Source: Callipepla californica brunnescens
Taxonomy: Eukaryota > Chordata > Aves > Galliformes > Odontophoridae
Assembly (NCBI GenBank): GCA_023055505.1
Contig: JALIRH010000001.1
Span: 121,183,723-121,247,722 of the forward strand
Direction: 5' to 3'
Length of the DNA: 64,000 bases
This document shows positions 1 through 13,137 of this stretch, in pieces. The notes below the pieces were generated by a model. The model saw only the letters and a list, made by a program, of their open reading frames with translations. It searched no databases and was not told the origin of the DNA. Both the position numbers and the translations under genes were made by a program. Positions within the stretch are counted from its first letter, which is position 1, and each line of letters starts with the position of its first letter.

Positions 1-47
1 AGAAGGAAAATTTTGGTCTGTGCTCTGCAAGTGCCTGTGCAGACAGG

Positions 48-115
48 TAGGGAGGGAGTTGGACTAGATGACCTTTACAAACTCCTTCCAACTCAGATGA
101 TTCTACTATTCTATA
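48..115 (+). repeat. CR1 LINE 3' tail fragment
   Basis: GTTGGACTAGATGACCTTT, then CTCCTTCCAACTCAGATGATTCT: the 3' end of CR1 in sense orientation, including the degenerate ATTCTAT tail. Only the last 70 nt are clear. Confidence 0.8.
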
Positions 116-368
116 TAAAAATGGCATCCATTGGGATTTAGTTCACTAGGTTTAGGCTACCCTTGGGGTGACAGCAGTTTGGAAAGTTGGAGTTTGGATA
201 CAGTTGGAGTTGATGAATCTCTACCAGAGGTTTGATTCTATCAGTCCAAACTGCTGAAGATACTGCAGAGGTGCTCACACCAAGCACGCTGTAACCAGTA
301 GGTGAGAAAAATTAATTTGAGGTAAATGGAACACAGAATGAGACCAACTAGACACACTGGGTGTTAAC

Positions 369-560
369 AAGTCACCAGGGCTGAGTGGCATTCAACTCGG
401 AGTCCTGAGGAACTTGAACGTGAAACTGCGGAGCTGCTGGCCAAGCTGTATCATTCAACCCTACAGACTGCTGCTGTGCCAGAAGACTGGGCTGTTGGCA
501 GGGCAAGGCCCATCTATAAAAAGGACTCTTGAGGGGATCCTGGGAATCACACACTACAGT
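369..560 (+). repeat. Decayed CR1-type LINE ORF2 (reverse transcriptase) fragment
   Basis: Broken frames give LSGIQLGVLRNL, then VPEDWAVGRARPIYKKDS, a stop, and GDPGN. These resemble the SG.HPRVL, VPEDW..A.V.PI.KKG and DPGNYRP motifs of CR1-family reverse transcriptases. Frameshifts and a stop show it is dead. It may be the upstream part of the same old element whose 3' end lies at 803-1163. Confidence 0.6.
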
Positions 561-802
561 CATGATAACAGTTTTCAGATCTGAAATCAGTGTCTCTGAA
601 CACATGGATAAATGTTTTCTGCTGGGAAAGAGTCACTGTGGCTTCTGGAAATGAAAATCTTGCTGTTCTACCCGGTGAAATTCTGTGGGGTCTTGGTAAG
701 AAAGGGAATTTCTGAAGACGTTTTTTCAAGGCGTGAAACTCATCCAACCCTGGAGCAAAGGTTGTTTTATAGTTTGAAAGCTGCGTGGATAATAGAGATT
801 GT

Positions 803-1163
803 TCAGTCTGGAGAAGAGGAGGCTCAGAGGAGACCCTATTGCTCTCTCTAGCTCCCTGAAAAGAGGTTGTAATGAGGTGGGGGTCAGCCTCTTCTCCCAG
901 GTAACAATGATAGGATGAGAGATAATGGCCTCAAGTTGCACCAGGGGAGGTGCAAATAGGATATTAGGAAAAAAGTTGGTCCAGAAAGAGTGGCGAGGCA
1001 TTGGCACAGGCTGTACAGGGAGGTGGTGGAACACCTCCAGGGATGGTGACTCAAGAACCATGGAGATGAGGCATAGAAGGACAGTAGGCATGATGGGGGA
1101 AGGGTTGGGGTTGGACTTGATGATCTTAGAATTCTTTTCCAACCTTAATGATTATATGTTTCT
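803..1163 (+). repeat. CR1 LINE 3' region
   Basis: Sense-strand CR1: CTGGAGAAGAGGAGGCTCAG, GGCCTCAAGTTGCACCAGGG, GGAGGTGGTGGAACACCTCC, ending TTTTCCAACCTTAATGATT. About 360 nt with moderate divergence. Confidence 0.92.
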
Positions 1164-2366
1164 GAGTAAAACTGGGTGTAATTTCACTTTTCAGGACTGA
1201 GAGTGAAACATCCCAACGTAGCAGCAACCAAAAAAGCCAGCTTCCTCATCAGATATTGGGTCAGTGGTATCTTTTTGCTGTTATATGAATGCTTGGTGTC
1301 CCTGCACCTTCTTTGTGCTGTGCAATTCTGGTCTCTCTGTCTGAAGAAGAATGCAGTGGAGCAACAGAATGGCAGCTAGGAGGGTCTCAGAGATGAACTG
1401 TATCCCTCCAGGAGAGACAAAAAGCTGGGACTTACCTGTTTGCTGAGGAGAGGGAATGTACAGTCAGTGTGCAGAATGTAAGTGTGGAACTTGTCCTTTA
1501 GATCCCATGCTATCACAACCAGGGAAATTGATTTTAAAACAGATGGGAGAGTGATGGCACTGTGGAGAAGAATGACTACACATGGCCTCAGAATAGGTGG
1601 ACTTTGGTGTCAGGCTTTGCAGCTCTTACCCATGCAGGGCAAATCCCACCTCCGTTGCCTCTGGAAGGGCCTACGTGACCTTCCTTTCCCTTGAGCCCTC
1701 TTTCACAGCTTTTCAGTAGAAGTGTTCATCCAGGTGCCTTGGCAAGCATTTGACACTCCTTTGAGTATGCACAGGGATATATATTTTATTAATTATAAGC
1801 CACTCATCCCTCAGAAGTGATTTACTTATTTATTTATTTCTTAAATGCTGCCTTCAGCAGGTTATGCATGTGAACTCTATTTTAATTAAGGGTGAGGAAT
1901 CTGTTTTACATAACGCTATCCCAGATTCTCATGAGAGAGTGAAAACAGCCTGGAGGGACTGATGAAGAGGCCAGCAAAGTCTGTTGCCTCACAGATGGGA
2001 GATCTGATTCTCATCTGCCTGAGGTCCTCTTGAGCTTTGTGACTGGCCCTGGGCTGGCTGACAGCCAGTGAGGTCGAGCTGAGGCAATGGGGCTGCCTTG
2101 AATTTTGTTTTTTGAGGCACTAATTTGGAGTTCTGGTACATTCAGGTGTGGTGAGTGCAGACCTGCTCGAGGTGTTTGTCCCCATAGTGGGAACGGGATA
2201 TGAACCCACCTGTTAATGTTAGTGGGGATGGTTTAAAGTGCTTCTCTGAATCTTTGAAAACATAAAACTAATAGTAGTGGAATTCACCAGTCAACCCTTT
2301 AGAAGTGATTATGTATTTCTTACTTTTGTTTATTTTTTTTTCTTTTTTTTTTATGGATCCTTTTTT

Positions 2367-2525
2367 CATAGAATCAGAGAATGGTTTGGGTTGGAAGGGA
2401 CCTCGAAGATCATCTGGTTCCAACCCTACAAGCCTTTAATTCAGGCATCAAATCAGGCTGCCCAGCACCCCATCCAACCTGGCTTTGAATACCTCTAGGA
2501 ATGGGGCATCTGCAACTTCAACTAA
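2367..2525 (-). repeat. CR1 LINE 3' fragment
   Basis: Antisense CR1: CATAGAATCAGAGAATGG, GGGTTGGAAGGGACCTCGAA, CCCATCCAACCTGGC. Confidence 0.9.
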
Positions 2526-4751
2526 AACTTGATTTAAGCTGTAAAGCCTAAAGGGGACAAGGAGCAGATGAGTAGAATGTTTCTGTGCTTTAAGGAGGGA
2601 AAATCCAGGGTTCTGGGTGTTTTTTTTCTCAAGGGAGAAAACAAACAAGTGATAAGCATGTTAAAACTCAATTGTTGCACTGCTGGAAGCAGGTCATGTA
2701 AATCAGAGGATCTCTTTCACTCTACACAAAGGGGAATATGAAAAAGCAAACCACAAGTTCTGTGAAGATGCAAATGAATCTTATGAGTCAAACTTGGTGT
2801 GTCATTGGCATGTGCTGTTTGTTTCTGGTGGCTGAAGCGAGCATCTCTTTTATAAAGGTAAGCTGGAGGTAGTTTTACTATCTTGCTGTCAACATTTCAG
2901 TGTGATGTTGGAGGAGATAAACGATTGACAGCTCAGTTGTGACCTTCTGGTGGCCTGCTGACCTGCTGGTGGCTGGCAGTCTTTTTTTTTTTTGGAAGCA
3001 AACACCTCTGAAAGGTTTGCAGTGTGTGTTTATTGCATCCAGTGATATTAAGGGCAGATACCATTCCTTTTTGCTGTGAACAGCAAGCAGGTGGGGCAAA
3101 GATAAACCAGCTGGAATAGATGTTCTTCAGCTGCTCAGCAGAGCAGAGAAATGTGACTGAGGAGACTGAAAGGAATGTCATGGTCGTGTCAGAGCTTGGA
3201 TGCGTTTGCTGTGTAGGGGAGGTGGTAGGCTTGAGTTTGTGCTTCAAGTGGAAGGTGACAGAGGTGCGTTCTGGTGTCAGGTCCAAATCTCTTCACTTAA
3301 TCTGTGTCACTGGTTTGTGCATAGGTAGCAGAGCAGCTGTAGCTTTCAGCTATTCTGCATTGCCATGCAGGTATTTTAGCCTTGGAGGAGCTCAGCAGTT
3401 GTTCCCTCACCCATGTGAATTTTGTCATCAAGTAGTGATCTATGGAGTGATCATTTTCTGTGTGTGCTTACTAATTAGAAAAGGATCCCAAAATTGTATT
3501 AATCTCTTCTTTAGGTGGCAAGAATTGGCCAAAGTAAAACCCAAGACAGAAAAGTCATTGATTTTTGCAAAACTCCTTGTTCATTTCGTCTTCCTCAGCT
3601 ATTTCAGGGTATTGTTTTATTTCAAACGGCAGTGAATTCATTGTGCAGTGAACAGTTGGTTCTTTGTGAAAGCTGCACAAGTTAGAAGATGCTCGTATAG
3701 GAAAGCTATAAGCGAAGAAATAAGAACATCCTGAGGAGTAATACAAAGTGTGACGCTTTCTGGACGGCTGCATAAATGAAAATGATGGGTGAAGTGGGAT
3801 TTTGCTTGCACAGATCCCCTAATCCTCAGCACTTCAAGTTTTTGCTTTGTTTTCTTTGGCTTCAGAAACAGCCCGTGTCTGGAGCTGAGGTGCTCTGGTG
3901 CTCTGCTTAGTGTCCCCAGAAGACTTGCAAACTTAGCCAAGCTTTTGGGCTTGAAAGAGATGATCTGCAAAGCTTGAATTGCAACTGGATGCCTCCAGTT
4001 CTGGGAGTCTGCAGTGACTGTGACCTTTTGAAATCTTGTTCAAACTGTTTTTGTTGCGCTCAGACAGGAATGTTATGTTCTTTGTTCCACTTCCTAAAAG
4101 GCAAAGCTTTCTGTATAGGCTGCAGCTTTTATAGTTGGATATATACGGGTCAGGGGAGGAAGCAGGCAGAGGCTGTTAGATGTTTTCCAAGCTGCTTAAA
4201 AAGTCCTTCTGAATGCATGAACAAGGTTTGAAGCTTCCAGCTGAATTTTGCAAATAACTTCTGTCTTAATTAGGAACAGAAAATAACTACCAGATTTGAA
4301 CTGCTTCCAAGTTCTGGGTACCAAATTTGAGTCTTTTTAGCCAAGGGGGCTCAAATTCTCATCTTTTCTGAGCTCTGGGAAGAAACGTCCAGCACCTCAA
4401 GTACTGAAATGCTATTGTTGATCCAACAGGATAAAACTACATTCAGGAATTACAAATAGTGTAATGTTTTGCACTGTGTGGTGAAACCATTTAACTGTCT
4501 TTCTCAAGGCCTATGTACATTTAGGTATGTGGCTTGAGTCCTGTGGCTTTCTTGATTGGATAGTTAATATTTTGGGATGAGCAGGTAGAATGAGTAGTTT
4601 CCATTGTCGATGGAGTTAAATCACTACGAAGAAACTTACACCTAAAAAAACCCTCTTGCTTGAAATTGGGTTTGTCAGAATAGCCAAAACTTTGAATGCT
4701 GAAGCAGGTGAATTATGTATGGAGAAGGCCCTGAGAACTGAACCTGTTCTT

Positions 4752-5285
4752 TGGTAATCATGGTGGTTAAGGCTGGAGAAGACCACTAAGATCCCCAAGT
4801 CCAACCCCAACCCATCCCCATTATGCCCAATAACCATGTCAATCAGTGCTGCATCCCCACTGTTCTTGAACACCTCCAAATACAGCGACTCCTCCACCTC
4901 CCTGGGCAGCCTGTACCGATGCATTACCACTCTTTCAGAGAACAAATTTTTCATAATATCCCTGGTGGAACTTGAGGCTATGACCTCTCATACTGTTATT
5001 GTTACTGGTGGAAGATGCCAACTCTCACCTCTCCACAGCCTCCTGTCAGGCAGTTGTAGAGGGCAGTAAAGTCTCTCCTGAGCCTCTTCTTATCCAGAGT
5101 GTGCAATCCCAGTTCCCTCAAATGCTCCCCATAATGCTCCAGACCCTTCACAGCTTCAGTCCTTCTCTGGACGTGCTCCAGGGCCTCAATGTCTTGTAGC
5201 AAGGAACCTGAAACACATTACTCAAGGTATGGCCTCGCTGTACTGCTGAGTACTTCTCTTCCTCCCCCCCTTGCCCACTGACATC
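4752..5285 (-). repeat. CR1 LINE 3' region, over 500 nt
   Basis: One of the longest continuous CR1 copies in the window. It runs from the GGAGAAGACCACTAAGATC end, through CACCTCCCTGGGCAGCC and CAGTTCCCTCAAATGCTCC, to CTCTGGACGTGCTCCAGGG and a CTTGCCC-type segment. All on the minus strand. Confidence 0.9.
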
Positions 5286-8200
5286 AGCAGTCTGGCACTG
5301 AGAGGCACTAAACATACAAGGCATGGCTGCTGTGGATTCAGCTTTGGGTTTAAAGCCTACAGGGAAACAGGCTTTAAAACTGGCAGACCTTTTTTTGGCT
5401 GGCTGTGTCCACAGGCATGTAAATTCTCTGCTCACAAATGTGATTTGGAGCCTGTACCCTATGCACTGTGTTTTCTGTTGTGCCTGGCTGAGGACTGACC
5501 GTGGGACTTCAGCTCAGACTGCCTTGCCTCATGCTGTTTGCTTTAGAAATTGAAGTTTCAGTTGCATCTGATAACCGAGCTGATTGTTATGTTACATGTT
5601 TAGCAGCCTATTTTTTTTTAAATAGCTCTTTCCTTAATTAGTTCTGTAAATAATTTTAGAAGACTTTACATCAATTCTGGAGAAGCTGGCGCATCAAATC
5701 CTGTGAGGCTGGCAGCAGTTGCTGTAAGTAATCACTCTTATAAATTAAGCAACACATTCTGAGGCAGTAGGTTAATTTCTAGGTAAATAGCCTGCATACA
5801 GATTCTTAGAATCACCTGCACAGTGACTGCAGCCTAACTTCAGGCTGTGTGCAGCTTGAATCACTGGATTTTTTCAGTGAAGTTAAAGAGCCTTTCGTTT
5901 ACAGAGAAATCTGGGACTACACGTGTGACTTCTAACAGTTGTAGTAGTGCTGTCGCTCTGAACCATTGAAGCTGATGGGTTCTGTGGTATCTGATTGTTA
6001 AACGACTTCCACCGGCTTTGCAGAACTCTTTTGAAAATGGTAAGCTCTCATGTTGCAGCGTAGAGCCTGGCTTTGGAGAGCTATGTCTTACTTTTGGGGT
6101 AGGAAACTGCAGTTCTTACAAACACAAGCTGTCTTTGAAATGTCTTTCTGCACAACAGTCACGTAAAAGGGACAGAGAAAAGGGGGAATTTGTCATTAGA
6201 TGAAATCCCATGCAAAGCTGAGTAGAGCAGAAATAAAACCTTTCTTCCATGGTCTTAAGGAAATAACTTATGTGAATTGGAGCAAAAAAAAAATGGATTT
6301 ATGGTAGACTGTGACTCATCCCTCCTCTGACTCTGGCTTACAGTTGGTGCCTCCTATGTCTGTGGGTGCTCAGCCTAGTTAGAAACCTGCTAAATAGATC
6401 TGGAGCTGCTTTTCACACTCCTTATTTTTGTTGTTGTTTTTGTTTTTTTCTTTTGCTGAGCTCGGTTGTCTCCAGAAAGAATTGCTCCCAGGAATGACGT
6501 TTGTGTTGGTGTGCAGCCCTTTAATATTTGGAAGTTAAATGCATAAATTAATTCATTATAAAAAAATTCCAGTTGACAAGCTTCTGAAAGCTGAGCTCAG
6601 TCTCTACCCGGTGTTGCAGGATGGTTGGTTTAAGGAGCATTATCTTCCTGTTTTCTAGAGTTACTGATCTGTGTGCTCTGGAGCCTTGTAGAGGCACTGT
6701 TGAGATGCTAGTGCAGAGCTTAACCAACACAGTACCAAGACCGAACAACAGGTTTTTACACCAAGATTTTTTTTTACACTCTTTCAGCTTTTGTTCCTAG
6801 GCAAAGGAACATCCTTTAAATCAAGAGCAGAGCTTGATCCCAAGTTACGTTGTTCAGGTAACGGCGTGTTCTCACCCTATGTACAGGAAACTTTCTTTAG
6901 TAGGGAAGGTGCTTACCTCCAGCTTGCAGAACTTGGTTGGGTTCCCTGCTGCACAGTGGAAATAGAATGGATGAGTGATGTGTTTTTTTCCATAGCTCAG
7001 CTTCTGCTTTGAAACCTGACATCTCATGTAGAGCTCTAAGCAGAAAAAGTTCTCTTTGAGAGATGCTCCAGCACTGTGGGAACTAGGACCAAAATATCTC
7101 CAAAAGATAATGGAAAAGAAGCTGTTCCCACTGCACAGTACTGACTGCTGACTATTTCCACACTTCTGATTGTGGATGAAGCTCTGAATGTGCACTGATG
7201 CATTCTCACTCTGAGTGTATTCTCCACGGTGGTGTGCAGGCTTGGAAACTGAGAGCTTGGTCAGAATGGGTCAGAATTTGACCCAATCTAAATCCTGTGA
7301 GGCTGGAGGCAGAAAAATCCCATTTCCCAAATGATTCATTGCTGCGTGAGTTGTGAAAATTGAATGTGTCAGGTAATGTGGTGATGAGCAAATGTTTTGT
7401 AGGCCAGCTGTCTGAATGGACTCTTGGAAGGGAAAGCAAAGACCTGAACATCCACTGCTCCTGAATGTTTCACTGAAAAGCACTTCTTTGCATCTTTCCC
7501 ACTAATGGCTGACTTGAACTCAGCCTATCCAAATCCTTTTTTCCAGGCTACGTAGAGGATTTGTAATACTTACTGTTATTTGAAGCAGAACTTGAAGGCA
7601 AAGCAATCCGTTCCCTTACCAGAGGTATGAACACTGTGTTAGGAGGCTTGGAAGCATCAGTAACAGAAAATAGTCCACCAGCCTGTCCTCAGGAATGAAA
7701 CACATCAACCAAATTGCTGTAACATTAGATTGAAACTTGGCAATTACATTTGTGTGGCAATTTGATTCTGTTCTCTTTGGATGCCTCTGGAGAACTTCCC
7801 AGTGTAGCCCTGGTCTGATTCCAAACCTGCTCCGTGGACGCCCTGAGCACGGCCGTGTTCAGCAGCCAGTTCTGATGGTGTGGTCTGTGGAGTTGCTAAA
7901 AAGCCTTGAAACCTCGTTTGCATTCAGAGGGCTTTCCGTTTAGGAAGGAGAAATTGACACCATCCCAATTTAAAATTTGGAAGAGGAAGAATAAGCAAAA
8001 GGCCTCAGAGAACCAGGCTTTTGTCTAGACTAGCAGAGCTAGCAGGTTTATTGCTCTGGCTTTCCAACCTGCCTTCTCATTTGAACTCTTTTTGACTGCT
8101 GTACTGCTGTATCCCCTCACTGCATCTCTCTGTTAAGATAAAATCACTTCTGATTTTACAAGCACAGATCTCCTTCTGGGTCACCATTGTAGATTGAGTG

Positions 8201-9051
8201 CCTTGGTGGCCAATACACAGTCCCCTCTCTTTGTCCTTTCACAGCCATCATCTGAAAAGCTTTCCGCTGCTTTTGTCTTAAAAATTACTTTTGAAGTTAA
8301 GGGTCCCTTTCTTTTTTATAGCCATATAAATTGTGCATAATCATTACAGGACAATAGCTGTGCAGCTGAGAGACTGCTGCCATTTCAGATGACAAAAGCC
8401 AGCTCCAAACAGCAGCAGTCCGGCTTCTTTTACTCACATTCCAGGAGCAGTGATGATGAATTTCCTGGGTTTTCTGCTCGATGGTGACAGTGGTATCTGT
8501 GTGGCTGCAGTATATTATGCTGTAAGTAACAGTTTAATGGGCTCGTATGCAATAAATTGCTATTTTCAGTTGGTATGTGGTTTTTCAACACTATGTCAGA
8601 GAATTACTGACGTCTTCTAATTTGTGTTGCTCAGAGGCAATATTTTAAAAGTGGGATCATGATATGAGGGGTTTGTGAAGAGGAGGGTTGACAGGCTTTT
8701 GCCTGCTGCAAGTATTTCCTAGCTGGAGAATGTAAGTCACAAATATGAGAGCTATGGTGTTTTTTTCTGATTTTTTTTTGTCCTTGAATCAGATTATCCT
8801 CTTGCATTGTATATTTAGGTTTTCTGCAAGAAAGTACTGGTTTCAGGGTAAAATGCACGCATGTCAACTATTCTGTGGAGGTCTTTTTGTCATCTGATAA
8901 CTCGGCTGCATTTTAGTTGGAACCCATTTCATCTCTTTGGCAGCACATGTGCTCTTGGTTGGACTCGTTTGTTCCAAAGTGAGTAACATTTAGACACCTG
9001 AAAGATCCATTGTCAAACTTTCCCTTGGCTATCTTTTACAATTGTTGTGGA

Positions 9052-9067
9052 TTGTGTGTGTGTGTGT
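9052..9067. repeat. Short (TG)n microsatellite
   Basis: Eight consecutive TG/GT dinucleotides. Confidence 0.9.
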
Positions 9068-9319
9068 TTTTGTTCTACTGATCCTTGTGTCAGGGAGCTG
9101 CTGTGGCAACTTGAGTCAGTACCCAGTCTTTGTATGCTGTGTCCCATTCAGGGCTGCAGTACCATATAAAGCCCTTGGCTTGTGGAGTGCAGGAGCTGGT
9201 TGTTTCTTGGCTCCCTGCAAGAAAAAGGTCAGGTATGGTTGCACAAGGCTGAACTTTTCCTTGAGGGAAACATTCAACTTGGGCATATGGTTAACAAATA
9301 TTGCCTAGATAAGAGTGCA

Positions 9320-9561
9320 GAATCAGGGAATCAGGATAGTTCGAGTTGGATGGGATCTTTAGAGGCCATCTGTTCCAACTCTGCTGCAGTGAGCAGGGAC
9401 ACCCACAGCTCCATCAGGTGCTCAGGGCTCTGTCCAGCCTGACCTGAGTGTCTCCAAGGATGGGGCACCACCTCCTCTCTGGGCAACCTATGGCAGTGCC
9501 TCACTGCCGTTACTGTAAAACTCTTCTTCTTTCTATCCTTCAATCCAGCCTAAATCTCCCC
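9320..9561 (-). repeat. CR1 LINE 3' fragment
   Basis: Antisense CR1 with GAGTTGGATGGGATCTTTAG, GTGAGCAGGGACACCCACAG, TCTGGGCAACC and TAAATCTCCC. Confidence 0.92.
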
Positions 9562-10617
9562 TTTTTATTCAGTGATTATTTAATGATGTCATGGATGGAA
9601 ATGCTCTGTGGGGTTTTTGCTTTAAAAAACCTGGTTTGTTTGGCATCAAGCAGCTTTTGGAGATGTGGTTTTTGATGGAGTGCTTTTAAAATCAACGTGA
9701 TAAATACCTGCTATCGTGGAATTGCCACAGCATGTGTGTATGTATGCATGTATTGGCTGAATTAAGTTGTTATAGAATTCACCCTCGGAAAGCTCATCTC
9801 GGATGCTGTCCTTCACATTTCGCCAGTTTTCAGAAGCTGTCAGGTAGTACTGTGTGGGAAGTGTTACAGGGCATGATGTGATGAATCCTGAAATCCTAAT
9901 TTGGGCCAAACACCCACTGGTTTCAGTGGGTGGATCGCTGGCACCAAGGCCAAGGACCCCTTTAGCTATCACAGATGACCTTTTGTCTCTTTTAAGTTAC
10001 TGGGACGGAGAATTGATGCTCGTGTCTTATATTACAGATCAACCTGCAGGATCACAGCCCTTCGTTTTATCCATGCAGTTGGAAGTTGGTTAAATGAAAA
10101 CATTTCCAGCAACTGTTCTTTAGATTCTCAGTATTGCTGGGGAAATGCCAGCGATCTGGTAACAGAAATCAGCTGGGGATGTAGAGCACTGCGTAAAGAG
10201 GACTTTCATTCTACGGGGAAAACTCTGATGTTCTGAAGATTCTGCTTTTCATAAACGGAGAAAATGCAACCACTTTCATTTTAAAATAGAAACTTCACAT
10301 TCTCTCAGAATATCAACCCAACTTTATTGAAGTAATTATTGTTCAGATAAATTGATTTTGTTTATGTATGTAAGGAAAAGGTTTCTATGAAATGCCTGCT
10401 TATTTTGCCAGGCTATTTCTTTCCAGCTTGAGATTCAGAGTTGCATATCTTTTAGAAGTAGGTACCTGAGGCTCTGACTGGCACCACACTGTTGAGATCA
10501 TACAATCTTTTGGCTTCTTCTGTTGAGAGAAAGAGGAAAATTCTGTGCTTGTGTTGGCAGCATCACAAAAACCAAAACAATATCTCAACACTTATTAAAA
10601 TAATTGCATACAGGTCC

Positions 10618-10643
10618 TTTTTTTTTTTTTTTTTTTTTTTTTT
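10618..10643. repeat. Poly(T) run of 26
   Basis: Uninterrupted T run with no recognisable element attached; a likely length-variable site. Confidence 0.95.
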
Positions 10644-11116
10644 AACTAAATATGTGTTACTTATGGTAAATGCAGTTGCAGAAGTGCCTGGAAGGAATTT
10701 TTTCATGCTGTTTTCTTTCAGTACCTGGCTTGCCTTTCTTCTCAAGAGTTGATTGAGGAGGGCACAGCAAGTGAATAGCACTGTCCCTTCCCTCCCCCCT
10801 TCCTGTGCCTCCAGAATCACAAACTAGGTCAGTGCAAGAACTGGGACAAGAGCTTGCATCTCCCAAGCACCAGGACCGTACTGCAGACATTAAAATTCAG
10901 AGTGAGGGGGTTGTAGTGCTGAGCCCAACTCCTTCACTTTTCTACTCAACATTGTCACTTACCACCTTTTTTCATCCTCATCACTAAATTGGGGCCTTGG
11001 ATACTGTTGACTGAAAATCCACTTGTCTTAGAGAAGTTCAAATGAATTTGGATGGTGACCCTCTCTGTTAGAAGCTCCCTGCCACTTTTAGTGGCTGATA
11101 ACTGCAAACTTAGTAA

Positions 11117-12060
11117 GGTTGGCAGGGTCCTCTGAGGGGGTTCACCTTGTACAACCTTGTGCTCAAAGTTGCTTGGGCAGTGTGTTCTGGGGCATGTCCA
11201 GCTGGGCTTTGAGCAGCTCCAAGGATGGCAGCTCCATGGTTTCCCTGGGCAATCTGTTCTAGGGTTTGACACCCTAGAAGGGTTATTTTTTTCTTTTTTT
11301 TTTTTCTTTTTAAATATTTATTGAAATTTCCTGTGTTGCAGTTTATGCCCATTGCCTCTTGAGCTGTTGCTCAAATCTGCCTTCATCTCTAGACCCTGTA
11401 TCAGGTATTTACACATATTGATAAAACCCTCTGAGCTTTCCCTTCTGTAAGCTGAGCAGTCCCAGCTCTCAGCCTCTCCTTATGTGAAAGGTGCTGCAGC
11501 TCTTTAATCAGGTTGGATGTTAGGAAGTATTTCATCTCAAAAGGAGTGGTAATGCATTAGAAGAGGCTGCCCAGGAGGGTGGTGGAGTCACCATCCCTGG
11601 AGGTGTTCAAGAACTGTGGAGATGTGGCACTGAGGGGCACGGTGGGGGGATGGGTTGGGATTGGACTTGGAGATCTTAGTGGTCTTTTCCAGCCTTTGTA
11701 ATTCTATGATTAAGCTGATGTCCTTTTACTAGACTCACTTCTATGTGTCCATGTCTCTCTTGCGCTGGGGAGTTGCACACTTGACCCAGTACTCCAGTTG
11801 GGCTCATACCCAATGAAGGGGCTCCCCAGCTTTTCTACAGGTAGACTCCAGCCCATACTGGTGTCTGGCATTATTTCTCCCCAGGGGAAAAATGTCTTTT
11901 CATTTTATGGAACTTTCTGTTGGCTCCCTTCTCCAGCCTGCCCACATCCCTGAGTGGCAGCACTCCTGTCTGCTCTGTCAAACACCCAGCCCGATTCTGA
12001 ACGGTCTGCAAACTTGCTGAGAGTGCGCTCTGTGCTGTCACCCATAATCTTTCCTTTATG
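11117..12060 (-). repeat. CR1 LINE, minus strand, interrupted by a younger insertion
   Basis: The left part (11117-11510) has GTTGGCAGGGTCCTCTGAGG and CAGTCCCAGCTCTCAGCCTC. The right part (11711-12060) continues the same antisense element with CTCTCTTGCGCTGGGGAG and CCAGTACTCCAGTTGG. The two parts are separated by a + strand CR1 at 11511-11710. The right end is approximate. Confidence 0.8.
11511..11710 (+). repeat. CR1 LINE 3' end, nested insertion
   Basis: Complete-looking 200-nt 3' end from GGTTGGATGTTAGGAAGTAT through TCACCATCCCTGGAGGTG to AATTCTATGAT, lying inside the opposite-strand CR1. Confidence 0.93.
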
Positions 12061-12987
12061 AAGAATCCAGTGCCCTTTGTGAAGTGTTTAATGAATCGAG
12101 TTTCTCAACAGTTCTTGAAGTTGCTGTTCACTGGTGAAAATGGGGCAGAGATGAGCTAACTTCTCTTAGAATGAAAGAGCATCAAGTTGTGCACCTTATA
12201 GAGAGGGACTTGGTTGTTATTAATTGACACTTTAATTCCTTGAAGCTCTGATGCTTTCTTCAATACCAGCTTGTTCCCCATGCTGACACTGTAACAACCT
12301 GCTCTGTAACATTGCTTGTTGGCCAAAAGCTGAACAAGGGATGCTTTCTAGGGACGGAAATCTTTGAGGTCGGCAGGAAAAACGCAGTAGAAGAAAGAGA
12401 GAAAAATCCTATTGGAATTCTTTAGTATTGCAGTGTTTTTTTCCCCTTAAACTGTGCCCCAGAGGAAATAGGGGCATCAACTGAAATTGCTCAGTGCTTT
12501 ATTTATATCCCCCCTCCCCCCAAACCTACACCCTAGGCATAGTCTCAACCTCTGGGCTAACAGATGGTGTGGGAAGGAAGGAGGGAGGGAGAACAATTTG
12601 CATCTAAATAGCTGAAATAAAAAAGGGTCGTGTCCCACAGACCAGCTCCACTCACCTGCTGTTTAAATCCCCCTGAGAAACAGGCAAACACACTCAGTTT
12701 TTTAGCGTCTGTGTCAGCTGCACTGATTCTCTGAAGTGTTCTGTCCTAAAAAGGCTGCAAGAATGTGTGTTGTTCTGGATTGATTGTGTTTGACCCCAAA
12801 ACTATGAACCTGCAAGAATTTGCTTCTTTGAAGGTGACTGACGACTGTATCACTTTTGTTCAGCCTTCCCATCAGGACAACTGCTGTTGGCTATCATAGC
12901 TAGTGTTGTGCAAGCACTAATATTATAGGAAGTTTAGGAAGAGTATTACCTCCTCCTTCAGCTTTGTATCCATATGACCGTACAAGC

Positions 12988-13137
12988 CAGGTGATGGAGT
13001 CACCTCCCCTGGACGTGTTCAAGAACTGTGGAGATGTGGCAGTGAGGGACATGGTCATTGGGCATGGTGGGGGTGGGCTGGGGTTGAACTTGATGATCTT
13101 AGTGGTCATTTCCAGCCGTAATGATTCTTTGATTCTA
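12988..13137 (+). repeat. CR1 LINE 3' fragment
   Basis: GTGATGGAGTCACCTCCCCT, AAGAACTGTGGAGATGTGGC and a tail ending TAATGATTCTTTGATTCT. Confidence 0.93.

Noticed and set aside
726..1142. 138-codon open frame on the - strand
   Set aside because: It is the antisense of a CR1 3' region. The same SNPNPSP-like peptide recurs in antisense frames of other CR1 copies (for example 12900-13109 and 59299-59733), so it is repeat-derived.
3120..3635. 171-codon open frame on the + strand
   Set aside because: Low-complexity hydrophobic and Cys-rich composition, no domain, no flanking splice logic, in non-coding sequence; best explained as chance.
10618..10643. Poly(T) as the tail of a reverse-strand processed pseudogene
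   Set aside because: The flanking sequence shows no gene-like reading frame or duplication; CR1 does not leave poly(A) tails, and no SINE was recognised.
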